NCBI RefSeq assembly: GCF_042477335.2
Contig: NC_091727.1
Coordinates: 129,363,501-129,427,500, forward strand
DNA from: Ovis canadensis
Taxonomy: Eukaryota; Chordata; Mammalia; Artiodactyla; Bovidae
Direction: 5' to 3'
Length of the DNA stretch: 64,000 nt
Shown: positions 37,200-47,300 of the stretch, piece after piece
Numbering within the stretch: the stretch's first letter is position 1
Layout of the letters: the number at the start of each line of letters is the position of its first letter
The notes under the pieces: generated by a model
Told to the model about the DNA's origin: nothing
Database searches by the model: none
The model's input: only the letters and a program-made list of their open reading frames with translations
Translations under genes and position numbers: made by a program

Positions 37200-37655
37200 G
37201 ACTTTGCCACAAAGGTCTGTCTAGTCAAGGCTATGGATTTTCCAGTGGTCATGTATGGATGTGAGAGTTGGACTGTGAAGAAAGCTGAGTGCCAAAGAAT
37301 CGATGCTTTTGAACTGTGGTATTGGAGAAGACTCTTGAGAGTCCCTTGGACTGCAAGGAGATCCAACCAGTGCATTCTAAAGGAGATCAGTCCTGGGTGT
37401 TCTTTGGAAGGACTGATGCTAAAGCTGAAACTCCAATACTTTGGCTACCTCATGCAAAGACCTGACTTATTGGAAATGACTCTGATGCTGGGAGGGACTG
37501 GGGGCAGGAGGAGAAGGAGACGACAGAGGATGAGATGGCTGGATGGCATCACCGACTCGATGGACGTGAGTTTGAGTGAACTCCGGGAGCCTGGCGTGCT
37601 GCAATTCATGGGGTCGCAAAGAGTCAGACACGACTGAGCGACTGAACTGAAGTGA
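37200..37655 (+). mobile_element. BovB 3' end fragment
   Basis: Covers the C-terminal coding part (VMYGCESWTVKKAE open on plus, 37,191-37,637) and the 3' terminus CGACTGAGCGACTGAACTGA. Confidence 0.93.
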
Positions 37656-38479
37656 GGACATAGACTCTAGATGACCAGTAGAAAAGGGAATATTCAATTG
37701 TACAAGTAGCAGGGGAGTCCATCCCTAACAGGGCCCCCCTTTGACTCTTGATAAATAAACAGTAATGACACTGTTACTCCATACTTGGGGACAGTAACAA
37801 AAGAGAAGACATCTTCTCCCTTAGAGATCTATTTGTCTTGCAGCTTTCAAAAAGTGAAAGAATACCTTACCCTTGTACTTAAAGGATTCAGAATTGAAAG
37901 CTAACCACCCAGTCATATCAAATAATTTAAAAGTACAACACACCATCTATAAAAGGTTATCCAAACAAGTCACTCAGTAGTAGGGGCACTTGGAGTTTGT
38001 CTCCAGTTGTTTCTGGCAATCAAATCCAATTTTTTGATGTATTATTATAGTTAAATGTTACTATACCCAATCCTTTGTGAGTACCACACAACAAGCCTGC
38101 TGTACCTCTGAAATCAACTGGATATTTATTGAACACCTACTAAATACAGGACACTTTCACTATACACCAGCCATTAGCAAGCTACATCTGGCAAGTCAAA
38201 TTAGGTCCACTTTATATTTTCCTTAAGGTAAGGAAGGTATGAATGACTTTTACATTTTTTCACCTGTTGGAAGAACTGCCTTCACCCACTAATACCAAAC
38301 ACCAAATGGCCCTGGACATTAGCTTTTGCTCCACACTTAATAATGTTTCTTAATTAATTCAACCTAAAATTACAAGACAAAAGAGCACTTATATGTGAAA
38401 CTTATACAGTAGGAAAGTCATTTCAACAGCTAACACTGTTTGAATCATAAGTGATGCCAACATGCTTTATACACTTTCC
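37656..38479. other. ATG4A intron 1, mostly unassigned
   Basis: A short ATTTATTGAACACCTACTAA phrase near 38,122 suggests an L2/MIR end. Otherwise unique. Confidence 0.4.
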
Positions 38480-39340
38480 ATGCTGTTACAAATCAAAACA
38501 ACAAAATCACAATGCGATACCACTTTGCACCCACTAGAATGGCTGTAATAAAAAAAATAGACATTAACAAGTGTTGGTAAAGATGTGGAGGAGAATATAC
38601 ATTGCTAATGGGAGGGGAAATATATACGGCCACTTTGGTAAATTCTGGCAGTTCCTCAAAAATTTAAACATAGAATTCCATATGGCCCAGCAATTTTACT
38701 CCTAGACAGGTACCAAGAGAAATGAAAGCATATATCTGCACAGAAACATGTACATGAATGTTTACAGCAGCATTATTCATAATAAACAAAAGGCAGAAGC
38801 CAGCCAACTGATGAATGGATAAGTGAAATATGGAAAGCCATACAGCAGAATATTATTTAGCCACTAAAATGAAGTACTGATACATACTACAATTTGGAAA
38901 AACTTCAGAAACCTTATGCTAAGTGAAAGAAGCTAAACACAAAAGATTTTTGTATGATTCATACACACTGGCAATAAAAATTAATGAAGTACTGGTACAT
39001 GCTACAATATGGAGGAACCTCAAAAATATGCTAAGTGAAAGAAGCCAGGCACAAAAGACCACTTCTTACTTGATTTAATTCAGATGAAATGTCCAGAATA
39101 TGCAAATTTATAGAGACAGAAAATAGATCAGTGGTTACCTGGAGTTGGGAGTGGGAATGAGGGTTAATTGTAAAAAAATGAGTATGAGGGATTTACGGGG
39201 GAAGTGAAAATGTTCTAAAACATTATGATTATGGTTGCATCATTCAATAAAGTTACTAAAAATATTGAACTATACACTTGAAATGGGTGAATTTTATATG
39301 AAAAACATATCCTAATAAAGTTATTAGAAATAGGAAAGGA
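38480..39340 (+). mobile_element. Old L1 3' end
   Basis: CACCCACTAGAATGGCTGTA, CGGCCACTTTGGTAAATTCT and CTATACACTTGAAATGGGTG mark successive parts of the L1 end. A segment near 38,870-39,060 is locally duplicated (GAAGTACTGATACATACTAC versus GAAGTACTGGTACATGCTAC). Confidence 0.82.
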
Positions 39341-39719
39341 AGAGTAGGAGAAACTGGGTGAAGGGCACATGGGAATTCTGCATTATCTTCCCAACTTTTC
39401 CATAAACCTCACACTACTCTGAAATTTAACTGAAAAATACCAAGAATATGTTTGTGCATGCAACCTATCTGTGTGAAAAGACATTTATAAAGATGAAATG
39501 TGTAAAATCTCATTATAGATGAGCATTAACATGAACATTTGAAACTATTTCGATAACAGAGAATACTATTAGCCCCAAATAAACAAAATGTTACCCCCAA
39601 AAACGAATTTCATTATTCTCATTAGTTGTCCTGTATTACCTAAAATAAGTGCTCAATTATTATTACTTTGAATTTTATCAATAAACATTTGCTGAAATTT
39701 GTTTTCTCCTTTGTCATAT

Positions 39720-40235
39720 AAGTACCTACACATTATCCTCGATTTTGTTTTTTGGCCCACAGAGCCTAAAATATTTGCTATCTGGTTCTTTACAGAACCG
39801 TGTTCTACACTATTACAGGATAAATATAATCAGTCTCCTTCTTGAGTGTATTGTTATCATTACCTAGTTTTGGCATAATGCCCTTAGTATATTAGTCGCT
39901 CAGTCCTGTCCGACTCTTTGTAACCCCATGTCCAGCGAACTCTGGAGGCAAAAACACTGGAATGGGTAGCCACTCCCTTCTCTACAGGATCTTCCTGATC
40001 TAACCACGGTCTCCTGCATTGCAGGCAGATTCTTTACCATCTGAGCCACCAGGGAAGCCCGTCCTTAGTATAGATCCTATAATTTTGCCTTTTGACTCAC
40101 AAAGTCTCAAGATATTTACTATATAGCTCTTCACAGAAAAGTTGCCAAGCCCTGTTCTACACTATAACAGGGTAAATATAATCAGTCTCCTTCTTGAGTA
40201 TATTCTTATCATAACTTAGCTGTGGTATGATGCCA
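39720..40235 (+). repeat. Diverged tandem duplication split by a SINE
   Basis: GTTCTACACTATTACAGGAT (39,802) and its neighbourhood reappear as GTTCTACACTATAACAGGGT (40,154). Similarity continues through TATAATCAGTCTCCTTCTTG to the ATGCC near the unit ends. Removing the SINE gives a period of about 171 bp. Confidence 0.88.
39892..40062 (-). repeat. Bov-tA SINE with target-site duplication
   Basis: Reverse orientation, flanked by CCTTAGTATA at 39,882-39,891 and 40,063-40,072. Internally short. Confidence 0.92.
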
Positions 40236-40589
40236 GTCTGGATATCCCCTATAAAGGATAAGCCGTGCATCTCTTCTGCTGTGGCACTATTTAGGATTCC
40301 GATAAATAGAAACACTATTAGCTTAATAGTCTAGCAAAACTTCGATGTCACCTTTATTATCGTGATATTAGAGAGTCAACACTATAGACAGTGTCAAAAT
40401 GACCCTCAAGTTGTTATGTCACCACGCCATGGACTCCGTGAGATCTCTTAGATATCAAGTAGCTCCTATGGCATCACACCCTGCCTTTGGCATCACCCTG
40501 GCACATCACCTTAGTGTCATATGCTATCACTGTTGTGGCAGAATTCTGCCCTAATGCCACTCCACCGAAATGTCAGCGTAATTAAGTCC
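40236..40589. other. ATG4A intron 1 next to the promoter
   Basis: No repeat named. Loose recurrence of TGTCACC and GGCATCAC words between 40,350 and 40,530. Confidence 0.4.
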
Positions 40590-40842
40590 TATTTCCTTCC
40601 AATCCTTTGGCAGCGGCAGGAGCGATGGGGAGGGTGGCCGCAGGCACTGGTTCGAGCTCAGGAGGTAATATTCAGCTGCTATCGTTTTCCCTTCCGCTTA
40701 CCACTGCAGGTCAGGGCCCCCAGACAGGACGTTTTGGCTTCCATAACTCTCTTGCCATGACCCCGCGCCCATTTCGCGTCACTGACTTAGTGCCCCAACA
40801 GCGACCACCCACCCCGGTTCTACACGAAGCCGCTCCCCATAC

Positions 40843-40852
40843 CTGACTCCAT
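40843..40852 (-). CDS. ATG4A: ATG4A coding exon 1 (start of the autophagy cysteine protease)
   Basis: The minus strand reads ATGGAGTCAG followed at once by a GTATGG splice donor. This encodes Met-Glu-Ser plus one base of the next codon, which is how ATG4A begins in mammals. The start has A at -3 and G at +4, a good initiation context. ATG4A processes ATG8-family proteins (GABARAP/LC3) at their C-terminus and delipidates them in the cytosol during autophagy. The call rests on this 10-base match plus position: in human, ATG4A lies head-to-head with PSMD10, and here PSMD10 begins 298 bp away on the other strand. I looked for exon 2 and the catalytic exon further left and found neither, so all of 1-40,842 is probably intron 1. 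An overlapping upstream ATG is described among the findings. Confidence 0.85.
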
Positions 40853-40914
40853 TCTCCAGCTGTCATCCTGGGCCAATTCCACCAGCCACTTGACTACGGC
40901 GGCCGCACGGGACC

Positions 40915-40928
40915 CTGGGACTGGTAGT
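40915..40928 (-). promoter_or_regulatory. Second ZNF143-like motif head, facing ATG4A
   Basis: The minus strand reads ACTACCAGTCCCAG, the core half of the ZNF143/SIX5-type motif, followed by GGTCC rather than the full TGCG tail. It lies 63 bp upstream of the ATG4A start codon and points toward that gene, so each divergent gene has a motif facing it. Binding is inferred, not shown. Confidence 0.5.
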
Positions 40929-40995
40929 TCCGCCCCACTAGGGGCAGAGTCGGGGAGAGTGGCGACTGCGCCTCCCTGCCCGGAACTGCACTCAG

Positions 40996-41021
40996 ACTGC
41001 AACTCCCAGAAGCGCCCTGCG
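40996..41021 (+). promoter_or_regulatory. ZNF143/THAP11-like motif, PSMD10-directed copy
   Basis: The site begins ACTGCAACTCCCAG and ends with CCCTGCG. This closely follows the long ZNF143 (SBS/M4) consensus, which has an ACTACAA-type head, a central CCCAG and a TGCG tail. Such sites sit in many housekeeping promoters close to the start site. The site lies 130 bp upstream of the PSMD10 ATG. Confidence 0.7.
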
Positions 41022-41054
41022 ATGGGAAAAGCAAAGGAACAAGAGAGGATGGTG

Positions 41055-41086
41055 ATTGGTGGAGCTCTACGGGCTCTTTTGATTGG
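41055..41086 (-). promoter_or_regulatory. Pair of inverted CCAAT boxes
   Basis: ATTGG occurs at 41,055-41,059 and again at 41,082-41,086. Spacing of 27 bp, close to whole helical turns, is typical of paired NF-Y sites in CpG-island promoters. The pair sits 65-95 bp upstream of the PSMD10 ATG. Confidence 0.6.
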
Positions 41087-41150
41087 CGCTCGGAGCCTGT
41101 GACGTGAGGAGGTGGTGGATCTGGCTGCACCGAGATCCTGGGAAAGCGAA

Positions 41151-41264
41151 ATGGAGGGGTGTGTGTCTAACCTAATGATCTGCAACCTGGCCTACAGCGG
41201 GAAGCTGGAGGAGTTAAAGGAGAGGATCCTGGCGGATAAGTCCCTGGCCACTAGGACTGACCAG
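41151..41264 (+). CDS. PSMD10: PSMD10 coding exon 1
   Basis: Encodes residues 1-38, the first ankyrin repeat, ending ..ATRTDQ at a GTAAAG donor. Residue 10 is Ile and residue 25 is Arg, where I recall Val and Ser in human. Translation can be read on into the intron through a glycine run, but the donor and the next exon leave no doubt about the boundary. Confidence 0.95.
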
Positions 41265-41291
41265 GTAAAGCAGCGCTGGACCCTCTCCGCA

Positions 41292-41335
<44 letters not shown>

Positions 41336-44300
41336 AGACAACGTGGCTGCGCAGCCCTGCCCAGTACAGGGGGAGGCCGGTTCCGAGAGGGCGGGATTCC
41401 CGCCCCCGCCTCCCCATCCCTATCCCTGGGTCACCTCAGGACTCGGGATAGAGCGGCCCAGTCTAGCCCCGCAAAGTGCCAATGTTTCCCCCCTCCCCCT
41501 TTGGCCTGGTACTTAGCTCGCTGTATTTTGGATATTTCTAGAACGTTTAGCTCATTTCTCAGAAATGCCCAATCTTTGAGGCATCTGTGAGAAGGAAAGT
41601 TTTTGGATTTTTGTAATGGATTTCTTTGCTTTTATTAGTGATTTTATTCGGGGCAACATGTGTAACTGAACGTCTCGTCTGTGTCAGGCAGTTACTGGAA
41701 GGAGCAGACGTGGATAAAGTAATCCCAAATCATATGTCCGATTCTAATTGTGGTATTCTTCGGGAGAGAAGTTGACGTGGTGCTTTCAGAACATATCATG
41801 GAAGGACCTGATTTAATCTGGCTTAGGAAAGCCCAATGTTCTAACCCTAAAGACTTTGCAAAAGAGGGAAGGTTGACTGTATCTTGAAAAATGAATGAGG
41901 TTTCCCTGGAGGATGAATGGGCAGTTTAGGCAGAAGTTAAACAAAAGAGAGTGGACCTTGGGAATGTTTCTTTCTGCTCTCCTACGTAAAGAACCCTCAT
42001 GCTTTCACCCTGAGTTTCTAGAAAGAATCATAGTGCCCTCAGTAAGCCAACAAACATTTATAGATTGCTTCCTGTTTGACAGGCACCGTGCTAAGCACTA
42101 GCAAGATAGTGTCACATAATTAAAAATCTCCATTTTGTGTCTTTGAGAAGAGAATTAGAAGTTGGGAGACTTCTCTGGAACTTTCCTTTGCTGCTCAACC
42201 TGAAAAATCCCTTTGCCTAGTTTGCCTTTAGTTTGGCCTGGTAATGTTTAATACTTTAGATTTAATTTAACACAGTTAAATTAAGATTTAATAATACTTC
42301 TAACCATTCTTCATCAAGTCAGTGGCATAAAAAAGGGAGAAACTATTCAGGATCAAAAGACTTAAGAAACAACTGTTGCAACTTGTGGACCTTGTATGGA
42401 CCCCGATTGAAAACAAGCTAACTGCAAAAAGATATTTGGGGTACTGTTGGGGAAATCTGAATACAGACTGGGTATTTGATGTTATAAAGGAGTTAGAGTT
42501 AATTTTAATCAGTGTAATAGATATGTAGTAAAGTATTTTTATGGAGAAGGAAATGGCAACCTAGTATTCTTGTCTGGGAAATCCCATGGACAAAGGAGTC
42601 TGGCAGGCTACAGTCCATGGGGTCACAAAAGAGTTGGACAGGACTTACCGGCTAAACTGACTAAACAACAACAAAGTGATTTTTAGACACCCAAATACTT
42701 AGGGATGAAAAGTCATGATATTTAAGATTTGTTTTTTAAAATCTCTTTAAGGGAAAAAAACAGATGAAGCAAATATTAGAAAACATTTGCACAATGTAGG
42801 TGATTGGCCTATTTTTATATGAGTTTGAAATTTTTGTAATAAAGCTTATAATACTATTTTCTTTTACACAGAGCTAAGAAATATAGCAGTCACTGCAAAA
42901 AAAATAAGAGTAAGAAATTCTTATTGAGAAACTCCTTTCTAGCTTTTTTTTTTTTTAATAATGTTGCTTTCTAATTCTGCGTGTGGTATGTTTTTTTAAA
43001 TGGCTATATAGGGAATCTCAACTAGTTTTATGAACATTTCCTTTCCATAAGATTCACTTGTTCTTTCTAGAGCATCTAGAAAATTCAGGCTTGTGTCCTA
43101 ACTTCACCATTTACTAGCTATGTGACCTTGGACAAGCTGCTTACCTTGAGGAATCTTAGTTCCCTGATCTGTAAAATGGGGATAATATATACTATATAGA
43201 ATCATGGGGATTACAGGAGTTGATAGACGTAAAATTTTTAGCACAGTGCATGACATAAAAATATGTACATAGCTAAAGCTCTGTTTCTGCCAAAGCACTG
43301 AAGTAAGTTTTTTGCTCTGTTGTTTTCATGGGTCTGTTCTACCCAAAATTACCTACTTTCATCAATGTATTCTCCGCATGGTACTAAAACCTTAGGCTGT
43401 CTTATGTAAGTAATGTAGTTTAAGGTTACCTACCTGAGGATCCAGTCCTCTCCATTTCTTGTTTCCAAACCGTATGTTCACTGGCTCAGGATTAGTATGT
43501 TCTGCTTTCTTGCCTTAGTTCTTTTATTTCTTTTCAAGAATGTTGATCTTACTGCTTCTGTTTCCCGTGTAGGACAGCAGAACAGCGTTGCATTGGGCAT
43601 GCTCAGCTGGACATACAGAAATTGTTGAATTCTTGCTGCAACTTGGAGTGCCAGTGAATGATAAAGATGATGTGAGTACTAGGCAGAGTCGATAAATTCC
43701 CTGTTATCTTTAGAGTCCAGACTGGTGTTTACTGAAGCCCGAGAATTAAAGTCACAAATAAATTTTAACCTTTATGACTAAGAAGTTGCAGCATGGCGCC
43801 AGTGACCAAATACAGGACTGGTGGTTGCATTATTTCATTTTGCCACTTATAGCCTGTAATTTAAGGTAAGCATGCAGATCAAGGCTTATTAAAATGACCT
43901 CTAAGAGACCACAAACCCATTTTTCTTATGTTAAAAACTTTTTGGTGAATAGTGCCTAGATATTAGAATGAGGACCTAGAACCTTTTTTATTATATAGAG
44001 ATTTAGTGGAATGGTATTAGTTATATTAGGGTAAGACTTCTAGCAGGAGACCCCGGTTCGATTCCTGGGTTGGGAAGATCTGCTGGAGAAGGGGTAGGCT
44101 ACCCTCTCCAGTATTCTTGTGCTTCCCTTGTGGCTCAGCTGAAAAAGAATCTGCCTGTAATGCAGGAGATCTGGGTTCGATCCCTGGGTTGGGAAGATCC
44201 CCTGGAGAAGGGAATGGCTATCCACTCCAGTATTCTGGCCTGGAGAATTCCATGGACTGTATGTCCATTGGGTCACAAAGAGTTGGACTCAACTGAGTGA

Positions 44301-47300
44301 CTTTTACTTTCACTTTCTGAAGAATAAGGGTGAAAACTTTTTGTAAGCAGGTTCCTTTTCCAGGATGCTTGAGGAAGTAATATACATAATGGCAAAAAAA
44401 GAAAAATAATGGAGGAATAGTTGAGTACAGTAGGTATATCTACATAATAGTATGCAGCCAATAAAGTTATGATTCCAAAGAATGACAGAAAAATTCCTAC
44501 AACATGATGATAAGTGGAAATTTTGGAAAATACAACTCAACGAAGTTTGATATCCTACGATCCCTATTTAAAAACACATTAGAGTTAGTCTTAAGTAGTC
44601 TCCATGTTACAGAATTATGGATTCTTTTCTTTTGTATGTATCTGATTTCCAAATATCCTGCAGTGCTTAATGAGGGAAAGAATGTATTTTCTTAAAACCA
44701 CTCATACACAGCTCTGTAAACCCTGTCTTAATGTTAGCATTAATCCCTGTGACTTTTCTGCCTGGTTTGTGTTCTGTCCACCTCTTTCACAGGCAGGTTG
44801 GTCTCCTCTTCATATTGCTGCTTCTGCTGGCCGAGATGAGATTGTCAAAGCCCTTCTGGGAAAAGGTGCTCAAGTGAATGCTGTCAATCAAAATGGCTGT
44901 ACTCCCCTACATTATGCAGCTTCCAAAAACAGGCATGAGGTAGGGTTCCATTGCCAGGCTTCTTCTTTTGAGTTCTAAACCTCTACGCAAACACAGATTT
45001 TAACAGATATCTGCATTGTTTTCTTTTACATCTTCCCAGATTGCTGTCATGTTACTGGAAGGCGGAGCTAATCCAGATGCTAAGGACCATTATGAGGCCA
45101 CAGCAATGCACCGGGCAGCAGCCAAGGGTAACTTGAAGATGATTCATATTCTTCTGTACTACAAAGCTTCCACAAACATCCAAGACACTGAGGGTAACAC
45201 TCCTCTGTAAGTGACGAGTAGCAGTCATTTGTATTCTACCTGACATTAGCCCTCTTGCACTAATTCTTACACATCATTTTTTTAATTCTGCTTATAATAC
45301 CTGTTTATGGCCAAAAAAAACCTGAAGGTACACAAAAGTATAAAGATAAAAATTTAAAGTGCCTATCATCTTGTCACCCAGAAATAACCACTGATAACAT
45401 TTTAATGTATTTCCTCCCTGTCTTTTATATGTAAATATGAATACTTTGCATATGCTTTTTTAAAAAATTGGAACCATATTGTGTATGTAGTTTCATACCT
45501 TGTGCTTTTTACCTCATAGTGTAAGCATTTTCCAATGTTAATAAATATTTCTAAAATGATTTTGAATGCCTATACACAATGCTATTTTATGCCAGAATTT
45601 AATAATTCCTCTGTTACTGTATGTTTAAGCTTTTTTGAGTTTTCCACTATTATAACTAATGCTACATTGATCAAACGTTATATGAAAACCTTTGGCCATA
45701 TTGCTGATTAGTATCTTAGTGTAGAACTAGAATTGCTGGGTCAACAGATACACATTTTAAAACAGTTGCTGTATATTCCCAAATTACTTCCAGAGGAGTT
45801 GTATTATTGCCTCCTCCCAACAGCAGTTTGAGAGTGCCTATTACCCCTCTCCAACATGAAAAATATCCTTTTCTTATAGGAAAAATGGTGTTTCAGAGTT
45901 GTAACTTGCATTTTCTTGCTGTCAAGGAAGCTAAACATTTTTAGTGCCTATGACTATATTTCTTCTCTAAATTATAGCTTTCTATATCCCTTTCTCTGTT
46001 TCCTTTTGGAAAATTAATTTATTTTTACTAATTTGTTTGTATACCCTTGACATAGTACAAATATTAACCTTCTTCCATGCTAGTTGAAAATATTTTTCCC
46101 AGTTTGTCTTTAAATTTTATTTTTTTGAAATGACAGAAGTTTTCGGCTTCTATATAGTCAGATCTATTAATCTTCCCTCACAGCTAGAAAGTACTTCCAC
46201 ACCCTGAAGTTAGATAAATACTCGCCTGTATTTTGGGGCTTCCTGGTGGCCTAGATGGTAAAGAATCTGCCTGCAATGCGGGAGACCCAGGTTCAATCCC
46301 TGGGTCAGGAAGATCCCCTGGAGAAGGGAATGCCTACCCACTCTAGTATTCTTGCCTGGAGAATTCCATGGACAGAGGAGCCTGGCAGGCTACATTCCAT
46401 GGGGTTCAAAGAGTTGGACATGACATAGCAACTAATATACTTTTACATGCTATAATCAAGAACTCAGGCATTTTCATTGCAGATCCAGTCTCTTTAAATT
46501 TATTGGGCTTCCCTGGTGGCACAAACAGTAAAGAATCTGCCTATAATGAAGGAGACCCAGGTTTGATCCCTGAGTTGGGAAGATCCCCTGGAGAAGGAAA
46601 TGACTACTCACTCCAGTATTCTTGCCTGGGAAATCCCATGGACAGAGGAGCCTGGCGGGCTATAGTCCACAGGGTCACAAAGAATCAGACACAACTGAGT
46701 GACGAACACTTATTATGCTATGTACACTTAAGTCACCTGTATTTTATTGCTGTTTTATGAAAAAAACATTGCATTGGTTTGGTTTAGTTACTGTTGTTCA
46801 TTTAACTCAAATGCATCTGGCGTTGACTATGTATGACCTGAAGCCATCCTCTACCTTGATATTTCTTCTACAGTACTTGGCCACTTTTATTCTTTATTTA
46901 ATGGTGACTTTTTTGAACCAGAAAATCTATGAGTCTTCTTTTTAATCCAGAGTAAGATTCAATCTTGTTTTCTTAACTCTTTGTTTTAAAATTTTTCTCT
47001 GTAGTTCTGAGTGGCTTTATTTAGAAAAACATGCATGTTCTAGCCCTTTTCTCCAAATAAGAAAGGGAGGGTGGCCTGGAGGAAATTTAGGAGTCACAGG
47101 CAATGTTGCATCCTGGGAAGAGCCAAAGATTAAGGAATAGTTAGATGCTATTTGCCCTATCCAAACTCAGCCACTTAACAGCTATATTAAATAACTTGGA
47201 GAAGTTACTTAAGTTTCCTGAGTCTAATTTTCTTATCTGTAATATGAGATATGTAAAATTCCTTCCTCCCTAAGGTTAAATAAAATAACATGTTAAGTGT

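Larger units (their letters stand above)
40590..41525. promoter_or_regulatory. CpG-rich bidirectional promoter of ATG4A and PSMD10
   Basis: This is the only markedly GC- and CpG-rich stretch in an AT-rich window, and it spans the first exons of two divergent genes. Between the two ATGs (40,853-41,150) there are two inverted CCAAT boxes (ATTGG at 41,055 and 41,082, 27 bp apart, the usual NF-Y arrangement) and TGACGTGA at 41,100. Two ZNF143/THAP11-like motifs point in opposite directions (40,915-40,928 minus, 40,996-41,021 plus). No TATA box is evident. This fits a housekeeping promoter with dispersed start sites. Transcription start positions cannot be fixed from sequence. Confidence 0.85.

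Noticed and set aside
41112..41150. An in-frame extension of PSMD10 upstream of its ATG
   Set aside because: The first codon at 41,112 is GTG, not ATG, and the known N-terminus MEGCVSNL begins at 41,151 in a good context.
41265..41516. A poly-glycine protein reading on from PSMD10 exon 1
   Set aside because: It is intron read-through past a clear GTAAAG donor. Exon 2 joins exactly at 41,264.
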